A DNA stretch of 64,000 bases, taken from positions 93,827 through 157,826 of the forward strand of contig SVDM01000002.1 in NCBI GenBank assembly GCA_015058015.1. The letters run 5' to 3'. The position numbers were made by a program, and so were the translations under genes. The notes beneath the pieces were generated by a model. It searched no databases and was not told where the DNA came from. It saw only the letters and a list, made by a program, of their open reading frames with translations. Position 1 is the stretch's first letter. Every line of letters starts with the position of its first letter. Below are positions 38,984-45,527 of the stretch, piece by piece. The DNA comes from Lachnospiraceae bacterium. GTDB taxonomy: Bacteria > Bacillota > Clostridia > Lachnospirales > Lachnospiraceae.

Positions 38984-39869
38984 CTTCCAGTCCCTTTACA
39001 AAAGCCTTTACAAGATCAGAAGCCTCCAGGTCATACCTGCAAGCCAACTCTTCTAATATATCATAGGGAATCCAAATCCTTTCCCTTTTCGTATTCTGTG
39101 CCATGGCCACTCCAAGGCCATAGGCCTCAATTGACGCTTCTATGGGCTCAACATCCTTGTCCCAATAACGAAATGCCCTCTCTTTTCTTCTTTTGGAGAG
39201 ATAGTTAGACAGTCTTGACAGAATGAAACTCACGGAAAAAGCAACTATCAATCCCAAAATGACTGCAAGAACGGGCTGTAAATGGTCGGTAATATAATAG
39301 ATATCCTTCCATCCCCCATTCTCACTGCCTATAACAACTACCATAACATAATAAACAGCCATATAAATGGTAATCGGCAGGCAGGAAAACAGGCAATCCT
39401 TAATAGTAAATCTGCATCCGCCTTCAATCTGAAAAAACAGAATAATTACCAGTATCGGGCACACAATATGAGTGAAGACTCCACCGTAACCGAAAGCATC
39501 CTCGGGAGCTACTCGGCCAAGAAATCCAAGAACAGTTACCATAACTATTGTGATACTATTCACGGAGGTAAAAAGCATGACTGAAACCCACCGAGGCAGG
39601 GTAAATCTTCTATCACGTATTCCTTCAACAGCAAAAGGAATAACAAAGGCTACCGATATCCCGGCCAGCGTATTGGTAATCATGGTAAAATACATATAGG
39701 AGGCGAAGATGTCTTCGCCACACACTGCAGTCGTCTTATAATATCCTTGAAGAAGTGCGTAGAATACAAGCACCAGTTCAATGATTCCACTGCAAAGAGC
39801 AATAATACTCCTCTTCCTCATCAAACTGGTCATGTATTCTCGTTTTTCTCTTGATGTAATATTAATCAC
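38973..39869 (-). CDS. Pr6Pr/FAR-17a-like multi-pass membrane protein
   Basis: A 298-residue membrane protein with about six to seven helices (roughly residues 20-225) and a soluble C-terminal tail of ~70 residues. The pattern of helix 2 (Tyr-Phe-Thr-Met-Ile-Thr-Asn-Thr) and of helix 5 (Phe-Thr-His-Ile-Val-Cys-Pro-Ile-Leu) recalls the FAR-17a/AIG1-like Pr6Pr family, in which a conserved Asn and His act in serine-type lipid-ester hydrolysis in eukaryotic relatives; for this bacterial protein the role is unknown. It starts with GTG, AGAGGG seven nt upstream. Its stop region overlaps the convergent phosphatase gene by 11 bp. Confidence 0.65.
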   Translation of the reverse strand: MINITSREKREYMTSLMRKRSIIALCSGIIELVLVFYALLQGYYKTTAVCGEDIFASYMYFTMITNTLAGISVAFVIPFAVEGIRDRRFTLPRWVSVMLFTSVNSITIVMVTVLGFLGRVAPEDAFGYGGVFTHIVCPILVIILFFQIEGGCRFTIKDCLFSCLPITIYMAVYYVMVVVIGSENGGWKDIYYITDHLQPVLAVILGLIVAFSVSFILSRLSNYLSKRRKERAFRYWDKDVEPIEASIEAYGLGVAMAQNTKRERIWIPYDILEELACRYDLEASDLVKAFVKGLEVNM

Positions 39870-40026
39870 AATAATACCCTCTTATTCATCTGTTCATCTG
39901 TTAATCCCATAAGTAAATCTTTTCTCATAATCTGCACCCCCGTAATATAATTCTTCTTATATATTATTATACGCCAAACCACCCCCGGATGCGACATATG
40001 ATTATTATGTGCTGATGGACTTCCAG

Positions 40027-40065
40027 AAAAAAATATGAGCTTCAGTCCTACTTGGGCTGAAGCTC
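40027..40065 (-). terminator. terminator of the methyltransferase operon
   Basis: Minus strand: GAGCTTCAG and CTGAAGCTC form a 9-bp stem (40037-40065) followed by ATATTTTTTT. It lies about 95 nt after the methyltransferase stop. Confidence 0.75.
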
Positions 40066-40157
40066 CTTTGTGCGATTATCTTCCAATTTATCGTTATATC
40101 CCATTTTTCCATTTTGAAAATCCATTCTTCCCACGGATTACTCATAATTCTCCTCGA

Positions 40158-40925
40158 TTATACTGAAAGTAAAATCTTCTTAAACAAAATATTGTTCACA
40201 CGCTCTGTAATATACAGTTCTGTATCTGTCTCTACCAAATCATAGCTCTCTATTACAGCCTTATCGTGCTTCTCCAGTACTTCCTCGAACCCTAAAGCTG
40301 TGTCCTTCTTCTTAGGAAATCGTATTGAACTGTCAAAACTGTCCACAGTAACGAGACCCTGCCTGCTACAAATTGTATTCCACTCTTCCTTGGTATAAAA
40401 CTTAATATGCCCATCCTTCTTAAGCCGCATATAATCATCAACAAATCTTTTCGAATCACATTCGTTAGGGCATGGATCTGAAATGAAGAATTTACCACCA
40501 TTCTTTAAAACTCTGCTCACTTCACCAACGCTATGCTCTATATCAGGAAAATGATGCAAAGCGTATCTTGTCACTACAAGATCAAAGGTATCGTCTTCAA
40601 ATGGAAAATCGATTCCGTCATAACTTACAAACGACAGATTTTTAATTCCTTCGGCATCTGCTCTTGTTCGGTTTGCCTCAAGTGCGGCATTCACGATATC
40701 CAGCCCGATCACATCACAGCCGGGATTGTTCTTCGCAATAGGAAAAGAAAGATATCCACTCCCGGTTCCGAGGTCAAGAATCCTCATTCCATCACTTATT
40801 TTCAAAAATCCGAGTATTTTTTCCAAATGCTCTATATCTTGTGTCTGTCTGTTATAAAAGTCACCAGTAGCAAAGCTTTCTTCAAACCCTTTTCGGGTAT
40901 CATTTATACTTTCTTTGATGTCCAT
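40158..40925 (-). CDS. class I SAM-dependent methyltransferase
   Basis: A 255-residue Rossmann-fold methyltransferase of the Methyltransf_11/UbiE-like kind. Motif I is Ile-Leu-Asp-Leu-Gly-Thr-Gly-Ser-Gly-Tyr, the acidic end of beta-2 is Gly-Leu-Asp-Ile (binds the SAM ribose), and motif IV/V regions Asp-Leu-Val-Val-Thr-Arg-Tyr-Ala-Leu-His-His and Leu-Lys-Asn-Gly-Gly-Lys-Phe-Phe-Ile-Ser-Asp-Pro follow. Substrate cannot be deduced. I choose ATG 40925 after GGAAGG; the open frame reaches 41003 but would overlap the upstream gene without a ribosome site. It lies 40 nt downstream of the 130-aa gene, probably in one transcript. Confidence 0.88.
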   Translation of the reverse strand: MDIKESINDTRKGFEESFATGDFYNRQTQDIEHLEKILGFLKISDGMRILDLGTGSGYLSFPIAKNNPGCDVIGLDIVNAALEANRTRADAEGIKNLSFVSYDGIDFPFEDDTFDLVVTRYALHHFPDIEHSVGEVSRVLKNGGKFFISDPCPNECDSKRFVDDYMRLKKDGHIKFYTKEEWNTICSRQGLVTVDSFDSSIRFPKKKDTALGFEEVLEKHDKAVIESYDLVETDTELYITERVNNILFKKILLSV

Positions 40926-40965
40926 GGCATCATCCTTCCTCACTCTTCCGAGATAATAGACATTG

Positions 40966-41358
40966 CTATACTTCACACAGATCATGATAAAGCGACTTTG
41001 CAAATTTCCTTAATTCAGTCTGGTCAATACTGTTTGAGAAGTTTAACTCCTGTTCATGCGAATCATAGAGCGTCCCCATAATATGTACATGACCGCCGGT
41101 CAAAAAGGAAAACTGTATTCTTGAGTGTCCCCTATATTCCTCCAACTCAGCTTCTCCTTCAAGGTTTTCATAAAGCACATTCAATTCCTTTGCAAAATCA
41201 GTCAGCCACTTTTTATCAACATTCATTGTGACATCGGCAGAAAAGCCATAACTGGTTACCCTTACACGCAAGCGCTCAATGCTCTTATCCCCGAACGCAC
41301 CATGATCTATATATGGCTCAAATAGTATCAAAAAATCATTTGTATCAATCTTGTACAT
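40966..41358 (-). CDS. hypothetical 130-aa protein, WapI/DUF6228-like
   Basis: A soluble, beta-rich protein of 130 residues. Its overall pattern (two N-terminal strands, Asp-Lys-Lys-Trp-Leu-Thr-Asp-Phe-Ala-Lys-Glu-Leu-Asn-x-Leu-Tyr-Glu-Asn-Leu-Glu-Gly, then paired strands and a final Ile-Asp-Gln-Thr-Glu-Leu helix) recalls the WapI/DUF6228 group, some members of which are immunity proteins. No toxin gene is beside it, so an immunity role is not supported by context. It is first in a two-gene transcript with the methyltransferase. A TAGAATA/TATTCTA inverted repeat lies at 41381-41401 just upstream and overlaps its likely promoter. Confidence 0.6.
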   Translation of the reverse strand: MYKIDTNDFLILFEPYIDHGAFGDKSIERLRVRVTSYGFSADVTMNVDKKWLTDFAKELNVLYENLEGEAELEEYRGHSRIQFSFLTGGHVHIMGTLYDSHEQELNFSNSIDQTELRKFAKSLYHDLCEV

Positions 41359-41380
41359 AAATTCCTCTGCTCTGTTATTC

Positions 41381-41401
41381 TAGAATATAATATGTATTCT
41401 A
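41381..41401 (-). promoter_or_regulatory. inverted repeat in the promoter of the 130-aa gene
   Basis: TAGAATA (41381-41387) and TATTCTA (41395-41401) are perfect 7-bp arms 7 bp apart, about 23 nt upstream of the start codon: an operator-like site. Confidence 0.35.
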
Positions 41402-41463
41402 ACATAATTCTTCTATTCAAGACTAATATGAGTTATCAACCCCTAAATATCCATATACTTGGA

Positions 41464-42243
41464 TTAATGGCAGCTGTTGCTCTCTTCTTTCTTCTTCTTT
41501 TTTCGGTAGATAGGGTGGCGATAACGGTAACGTCCCACCATCTTGTCTCCATATTGGATAGCATTACAGCGTACACATGACATGCAGAATACGCAGGTAT
41601 CCTTAATCCAGGTAGGTGTTCCGTCTATCAACTCAATAGCCTTTACCGGACACCTCCCTGCACAGATACCACAGCTGACACAAGTATCGATGGTATAGAA
41701 ATCCGCCGTCTTTCTCGACTCTTCGTATATCTTGTATTTCTCTTCGGATTCCGCAAGCAGAGATGCATCTTCGTTCTTATTCTCTGCCCTCTTCTCAATA
41801 AGACTTATTATCTCGCAGAGCCTATCATCAGCCTCATCAAGAATAATCTCAGCCTTTTCCTCATTGGTTGGTTCATAAAGGATAGCGAAGTTGGCGGGCA
41901 TCTTTATATCCCATACTGCCGAAACTCTATGTCCCGCATTCTTCATCCTCTGCACAAATACTTCTTTCGCTCCAAAGACTCTTCCGCCCATGGTTAAGAC
42001 ACCGTAGATATAGCACGGTTTCTTATTGAATGTCAGTTTTTCTATAAACTCATTAACAATTGACGGCAGGCCACCGTAATACACGGGACACACAATCCCC
42101 ACCGGTTCATCATCCGCCACGTCAAATGAAAAAACGCTATTCCAAACACAATTCGTAATGTTAATCAACTTCCCCCCAAGCCTGTATTGTAGCTGCATGG
42201 CTGTTGCATGGGAATTGCCCGTTCCTGTGAAATATAAAACCAT
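41464..42243 (-). CDS. EFR1-type flavodoxin/ferredoxin fusion protein
   Basis: A 259-residue protein with an N-terminal flavodoxin-like FMN domain (Met-Val-Leu-Tyr-Phe-Thr-Gly-Thr-Gly-Asn-Ser is the phosphate loop; Pro-Val-Tyr-Tyr-Gly-Gly-Leu-Pro near 53-60) and a C-terminal pair of ferredoxin-like cysteine clusters, Cys-Val-Ser-Cys-Gly-Ile-Cys-Ala-Gly-Arg-Cys-Pro and Cys-Val-Phe-Cys-Met-Ser-Cys. The second cluster is imperfect (Cys-Val-Arg-Cys instead of the usual fourth-Cys spacing), so one or two [4Fe-4S] centres are possible. The layout matches the EFR1 family of clostridial redox proteins. It probably moves electrons in the cytoplasm; partners are unknown. The tail is very basic. AAAGGA precedes the ATG. 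Confidence 0.85.
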   Translation of the reverse strand: MVLYFTGTGNSHATAMQLQYRLGGKLINITNCVWNSVFSFDVADDEPVGIVCPVYYGGLPSIVNEFIEKLTFNKKPCYIYGVLTMGGRVFGAKEVFVQRMKNAGHRVSAVWDIKMPANFAILYEPTNEEKAEIILDEADDRLCEIISLIEKRAENKNEDASLLAESEEKYKIYEESRKTADFYTIDTCVSCGICAGRCPVKAIELIDGTPTWIKDTCVFCMSCVRCNAIQYGDKMVGRYRYRHPIYRKKKKKEESNSCH

Positions 42244-42309
42244 ACCGTAATTCCTTTCCGTTTTTTGTCTTTCTCCATTATATCAAATATAGGTCCCAAA
42301 AATAATCCC

Positions 42310-42338
42310 TTGTATAGAACAATGATATCCCATATAAT
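42310..42338 (+). promoter_or_regulatory. promoter of azlCD
   Basis: TTGTAT (42310-42315), 17-bp spacer, perfect TATAAT (42333-42338). Confidence 0.7.
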
Positions 42339-42372
42339 ATAGCGTATTCATTTAATATTAGGAGAAATGTCG

Positions 42373-43068
42373 ATGAAAGAGTTTCGTTTTGCAGTAAAAA
42401 ACACGATACCTATTTTTTTCACCTATCTGTTCATTGGTATTGCCTTCGGCATACTGATGAGTGATGCCGGTTATAGCATTTTGCTCACCACGGCTTCCAG
42501 CTTGTTTATTTTTGCCGGATCAATGCAGCTTGTGATGGTTCCAATGATGACTTCCGGGGCACCCTTGCCCTCACTTGCTTTGATGGCTTTCTTCATCAAT
42601 GCCCGTCATATTTTCTATGGCATTGGTTTTATTGAGAAATTCCGCCAAATGGGCTGGCGTTATCCGTATATGATTCTGACTTTAACCGATGAAACTTACT
42701 CCGTTCTATGTTCTGTACAGTACGAGGAAGACATTGATGAAGATCAGGCAGCATTCTTGATTGCCATGCTCAACCACTTATACTGGATATTCGGCTCTTT
42801 CATAGGTGCCTGTGCCGGACAATTCCTGCAATTTGACATGCGTGGGATTGAGTTCTCCGCTACAGCATTCTTTTTGGTTGTCGTCGTTAACCAATGGCAG
42901 CAGTATCGTTCCAAATTACCTTTTTTAACTGCTACTGTCTGTGCACTGGGATTCTACCTCTTGCTTGGAAAAGAGTATTTTCTGATTCCAACCCTGATTA
43001 CCTGTCTGGTTGCACTGATACTGCTTTGCAAACCCATTGAAAAGAAGGAGGGAATCTGGGATGAATAA
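42373..43068 (+). CDS. azlC: AzlC-family branched-chain amino acid exporter subunit
   Basis: AzlC and AzlD together export branched-chain amino acids or analogues. The 231-residue protein has the family start (Phe-Arg-Phe-Ala-Val-Lys-Asn-Thr-Ile-Pro-Ile-Phe), Gly-Ile-Ala-Phe-Gly-Ile-Leu, Phe-Ala-Gly-Ser-Met-Gln-Leu-Val and Ala-Arg-His-Ile-Phe-Tyr-Gly, and about six to seven helices. ATG 42373 is 8 nt after AGGAG; the ATG at 42367 is too close. The 3' end overlaps azlD by 8 bp. Confidence 0.92.
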   Translation: MKEFRFAVKNTIPIFFTYLFIGIAFGILMSDAGYSILLTTASSLFIFAGSMQLVMVPMMTSGAPLPSLALMAFFINARHIFYGIGFIEKFRQMGWRYPYMILTLTDETYSVLCSVQYEEDIDEDQAAFLIAMLNHLYWIFGSFIGACAGQFLQFDMRGIEFSATAFFLVVVVNQWQQYRSKLPFLTATVCALGFYLLLGKEYFLIPTLITCLVALILLCKPIEKKEGIWDE

Positions 43069-43384
43069 TACTCTTTATCTCATTGCGGTCATCGCCGTTA
43101 TTGCAATCGTCACATGGGCTCTTCGTGCGTTCCCATTTTTGCTCTTCGGCAACAGACCCTTGCCTAAGACAATACAGTATCTTGGTAGAGTACTTCCACC
43201 CGCAATTATGACAGTGCTTGTAATATACTGTTTGCGCTCTACCAACATCGTAGAGTTTCCTTACGGGATTCCGGAACTCGTTGCCTGTGCATTAATTGTT
43301 ATCCTGCAAATCATAAGGAAAAACATGTATTTGTCCATCATTGCAGGAACTGCCTGTTATATGATTTTAATTCGTGTTATATAA
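43061..43384 (+). CDS. azlD: AzlD-family branched-chain amino acid exporter subunit
   Basis: A 107-residue protein with about four helices and the AzlD hallmark Thr-Trp-Ala-Leu-Arg-Ala-Phe-Pro-Phe-Leu-Leu-Phe followed by Leu-Gly-Arg-Val-Leu-Pro-Pro-Ala-Ile-Met. It is the small partner of AzlC and is translated from ATG 43061, 8 nt after GGAGGG that lies inside the end of azlC. The operon ends with a hairpin at 43388-43412. Confidence 0.92.
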   Translation: MNNTLYLIAVIAVIAIVTWALRAFPFLLFGNRPLPKTIQYLGRVLPPAIMTVLVIYCLRSTNIVEFPYGIPELVACALIVILQIIRKNMYLSIIAGTACYMILIRVI

Positions 43385-43387
43385 AAA

Positions 43388-43412
43388 AGGGCAACTCTAT
43401 AAAGAGCTGCCC
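43388..43412 (+). terminator. hairpin after azlD
   Basis: GGGCAACTCT and AGAGCTGCCC form a 10-bp stem with one mismatch around ATAA. The following T run is poor (AAATTT), but the A tract before it would serve transcription from the minus strand. Confidence 0.5.
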
Positions 43413-43486
43413 AAATTTACTTAGATTCAGCATTATTCTTTTTTAAAAGTTGAACCCCGGGGGGTCAAGTCCTTTTTCTCCCCCGG

Positions 43487-43594
43487 TTAGTTGGAAACTA
43501 ACGAGTTATTTCTATTTTCCCTAATCTCTTTTCTTAATTCCAACATTCTTTTTCTAAAGCGCAATTTTTTTATGTTTCTCTTTTTTTCGCTCAT
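43487..43594 (-). CDS. possible small basic peptide, 35 aa
   Basis: Minus-strand ATG 43594 with AGGG seven nt upstream opens a frame of 35 codons. The peptide is strongly basic (Lys-Lys-Arg-Asn-Ile-Lys-Lys-Leu-Arg-Phe-Arg-Lys-Arg at its start) and would be helical. A TATAAT lies about 40 nt upstream (near 43630-43635). The stop codon falls in a perfect 7-bp hairpin (43486-43502). Coding status is uncertain; no homologue is known to me. Confidence 0.35.
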   Translation of the reverse strand: MSEKKRNIKKLRFRKRMLELRKEIRENRNNSLVSN

Positions 43595-43709
43595 AATCAT
43601 ACCCTACTTTAATTCATCTTTCGCTATATTATACAATAATTAAGAAGTTATTTCGACATGAGGATGTGTTGAGGTATATCTTGGGATTGAGTCCACACGT
43701 TAAATGGCT

Positions 43710-43756
43710 GTTAACGTTACCGAAATTGTCAAAATTGCAAAAGCGGTAACGTTAAC
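43710..43756. repeat. 13-bp perfect inverted repeat, operator-like
   Basis: GTTAACGTTACCG (43710-43722) and CGGTAACGTTAAC (43744-43756), 21 bp apart. Each arm is itself a near-palindrome with central CG, as in LacI-family operators. A plus-strand TATAAT follows at 43772. Confidence 0.55.
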
Positions 43757-43869
43757 TTGAGTTTTTCTGGATATAATTCAAAGGGTAGCTGCGGAAGATC
43801 TTATCAAGAGGACTAAGCATTATAGTGCGTCAAGTAAGCCTTTTTGATTCAGTAGAACCGCCCCCGCGA

Positions 43870-44097
43870 CTCACCCGTGCCGAAGGCACTTTATCAAGGC
43901 AACGCCGCAGGCGTTGTTTCCTTCTGCGGAAGATGGGGTGAGCAGGAAAAAGAAAAAGGTCCGGTGGACCTTTTTCCCTGCGAACCGACCGAGCAAGCCG
44001 TCCCGTCGGCTTGCGAGACAGAACCCACATGGGTTCTGTCTCCTTCCGCATGAAAAAGGGGTCCAACCATTCGGTTGAACCCCTTTTCATGCGGAAG
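43870..44097 (-). repeat. chain of strong hairpins downstream of tRNA-Leu
   Basis: At least six perfect or near-perfect hairpins stand in series: ~25 bp (44044-44097, whose arm includes the tRNA acceptor strand), 12 bp (44015-44042), 8 bp (43993-44014), 10 bp with outer 5-bp clamp (43942-43981), then a junction closed by CTCACCC/GGGTGAG (43870-43876 with 43935-43941) enclosing a 7-bp hairpin (43900-43916), a 5-bp hairpin (43877-43889) and a 4-bp one (43921-43932). Copies of the tRNA end GCGGAAGATGGG occur at 43927 and 44091. The first hairpin may be the tRNA terminator. Confidence 0.7.
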
Positions 44098-44174
44098 ATG
44101 GGACTTGAACCCACACGAGCGCATTGCTCACAAGATCCTTAGTCTTGCTCGTCTGCCAGTTCCGACACTTCCGC
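44090..44174 (-). tRNA. tRNA-Leu (anticodon AAG)
   Basis: An 85-nt class II tRNA: acceptor GCGGAAG pairs with CTTCCGC, discriminator A, D-arm with GGAACTGGCAGAC, anticodon stem CAAGA/TCTTG with loop CTAAGGA (anticodon AAG), a long variable arm and T-arm GTGGGTTCAAGTCCCAT. CCA is not encoded. Confidence 0.92.
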
Positions 44175-44336
44175 ATTCATATTAAGTTATTAAATATGAA
44201 ACACACTGTTTTGCAACGTGCTAGAATAGAATAGCATTCCAAAATCGAAATGTCAACAAGAAAAACGAGAAAAAACCAAAAAACTTTGATATAATGAAGA
44301 CACGTAAAGAAAGTTGACACAAATGGAGGGATTTAT

Positions 44337-45479
44337 ATGAGCAAGGAAAAGATGGAACCGTCAAAAGTCTATTTCACAGACTTTCGAACCGACTCGGATA
44401 TCGGTCCGGCGCACAAACTAAAGAAACTCATCAAGACCGCAGGCATAGATACCATCGACATGGAAGGCAAGTTTGTGGCAATCAAGATGCACTTCGGGGA
44501 GCTGGGCAACATGACCTTCCTGCGTCCTAACTACGCCAAAGCGGTGGCAGATACTGTTTTGGAACTTGGTGGCAAACCCTTCCTTACAGACTGCAATACC
44601 CTTTACCCGGGAAGCAGAAAGAATGCTATAGAGCACCTCTATTGTGCCTGGGAGAACGGCTTTACTCCCCTCTCCGCAGGTTGTCCCGTAATAATCGGTG
44701 ACGGACTAAAAGGAACAGACGATGTAGAAGTACCCGTGGAAGGCGGCGAATATGTAAAGACAGCCAAGATAGGTCACGCCATCATGGATGCCGATATATT
44801 TATCTCCCTTAATCACTTCAAAGGACATGAAATGGCCGGCTTTGGCGGTGCTATCAAGAATATAGGAATGGGTTGCGGCTCCCGTGCAGGTAAGAAGGAC
44901 CAGCATAGTAACGGCAAGCCCAATATAAGTGAGAAGCGTTGCAAGGGCTGTAAGAGCTGTATGAAGGAATGTGCCAACAACGCCTTGGAATTCAACAAAG
45001 AGACCAAGAAGATGTCCATTAATCCCAATAACTGCGTGGGCTGTGGCAGATGTATCGGCGCTTGTAATTTCGACGCCATCTATTTTAGAAATGATGCCGC
45101 TATCAAAGAGCTTAACTGCCGTATGGCGGAATACACCAAGGCTGTTGTAGACAAAAGACCCAACTTCCATATATCCGTAGTATGTGATATATCACCGGTA
45201 TGTGACTGTCACAGCGGCAACGATGCTCCCATCCTGCCGGATCTGGGAATATTCGCATCATTTGATCCCTTAGCTCTTGATAGGGCCTGCGTTGATGCCT
45301 GCCTTAAGCAGCAACCGCTCCCCCATTCAAAGCTTACGGAAGTAATGGGCGAGGCAGACTTCCATGATCACCATGACCACTTCGACAATGCCAATCCCAA
45401 CACGGAATACAAGTCCCTCCTTGAGCATGCCGCCAAAATCGGACTTGGAAGTCTTGATTATGAACTAGTTACAATATAA
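44337..45479 (+). CDS. DUF362 protein with two ferredoxin-type clusters
   Basis: A 380-residue cytoplasmic protein. Residues ~8-185 and the C-terminal part form the split DUF362 fold (Lys-Met-His-Phe-Gly-Glu near 50, Asp-Cys-Asn-Thr-Leu-Tyr near 82, Leu-Asn-His-Phe-Lys-Gly-His-Glu and Gly-Gly-Ala-Ile-Lys-Asn-Ile-Gly-Met-Gly near 160-180, Asp-Pro-Leu-Ala-Leu-Asp near 320). Inserted between them are two [4Fe-4S] motifs, Cys-Lys-Gly-Cys-Lys-Ser-Cys-Met-Lys-Glu-Cys and Cys-Val-Gly-Cys-Gly-Arg-Cys-Ile-Gly-Ala-Cys. The family is common in anaerobes and of unknown redox role. GGAGGG precedes the ATG; own terminator downstream. Confidence 0.9.
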   Translation: MSKEKMEPSKVYFTDFRTDSDIGPAHKLKKLIKTAGIDTIDMEGKFVAIKMHFGELGNMTFLRPNYAKAVADTVLELGGKPFLTDCNTLYPGSRKNAIEHLYCAWENGFTPLSAGCPVIIGDGLKGTDDVEVPVEGGEYVKTAKIGHAIMDADIFISLNHFKGHEMAGFGGAIKNIGMGCGSRAGKKDQHSNGKPNISEKRCKGCKSCMKECANNALEFNKETKKMSINPNNCVGCGRCIGACNFDAIYFRNDAAIKELNCRMAEYTKAVVDKRPNFHISVVCDISPVCDCHSGNDAPILPDLGIFASFDPLALDRACVDACLKQQPLPHSKLTEVMGEADFHDHHDHFDNANPNTEYKSLLEHAAKIGLGSLDYELVTI

Positions 45480-45489
45480 CAGAACAAAC

Positions 45490-45519
45490 AAGGGAGACCA
45501 GCGTGATATGGTCTCCCTT
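45490..45519. terminator. bidirectional terminator
   Basis: AAGGGAGACCA and TGGTCTCCCTT form an 11-bp perfect stem between convergent genes, followed by AAATTTT. Confidence 0.8.
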
Positions 45520-45527
45520 AAATTTTG

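Larger units (their letters stand above)
43385..44336. other. 950-bp stretch without a conventional protein gene
   Basis: Contents in order: azlD terminator hairpin; a possible 35-aa basic ORF on the minus strand (43487-43594) followed by a weak C/G hairpin near 43448-43470; a 13-bp perfect inverted repeat (43710-43756); a TATAAT at 43772-43777; a ~230-nt chain of GC-rich hairpins (43870-44097); tRNA-Leu(AAG) on the minus strand; and the promoter region of the DUF362 gene with TATAAT at about 44288-44293. Confidence 0.7.

Noticed and set aside
40966-41358. Toxin-immunity pair
   Set aside because: The 130-aa protein resembles some immunity proteins, but no toxin-like gene is adjacent.
43789-43840. 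Plus-strand stretch with tRNA-Leu-like pieces (GCGGAAG, GGACTAAG)
   Set aside because: Short similarity to parts of the neighbouring tRNA, but no cloverleaf can be drawn; too weak to call a pseudo-tRNA.
43830-44124. Two overlapping minus-strand open frames of 76 and 94 codons
   Set aside because: They run through the tRNA-Leu gene and the hairpin array and give Arg/Pro-rich nonsense; the stretch is better explained as structured RNA.
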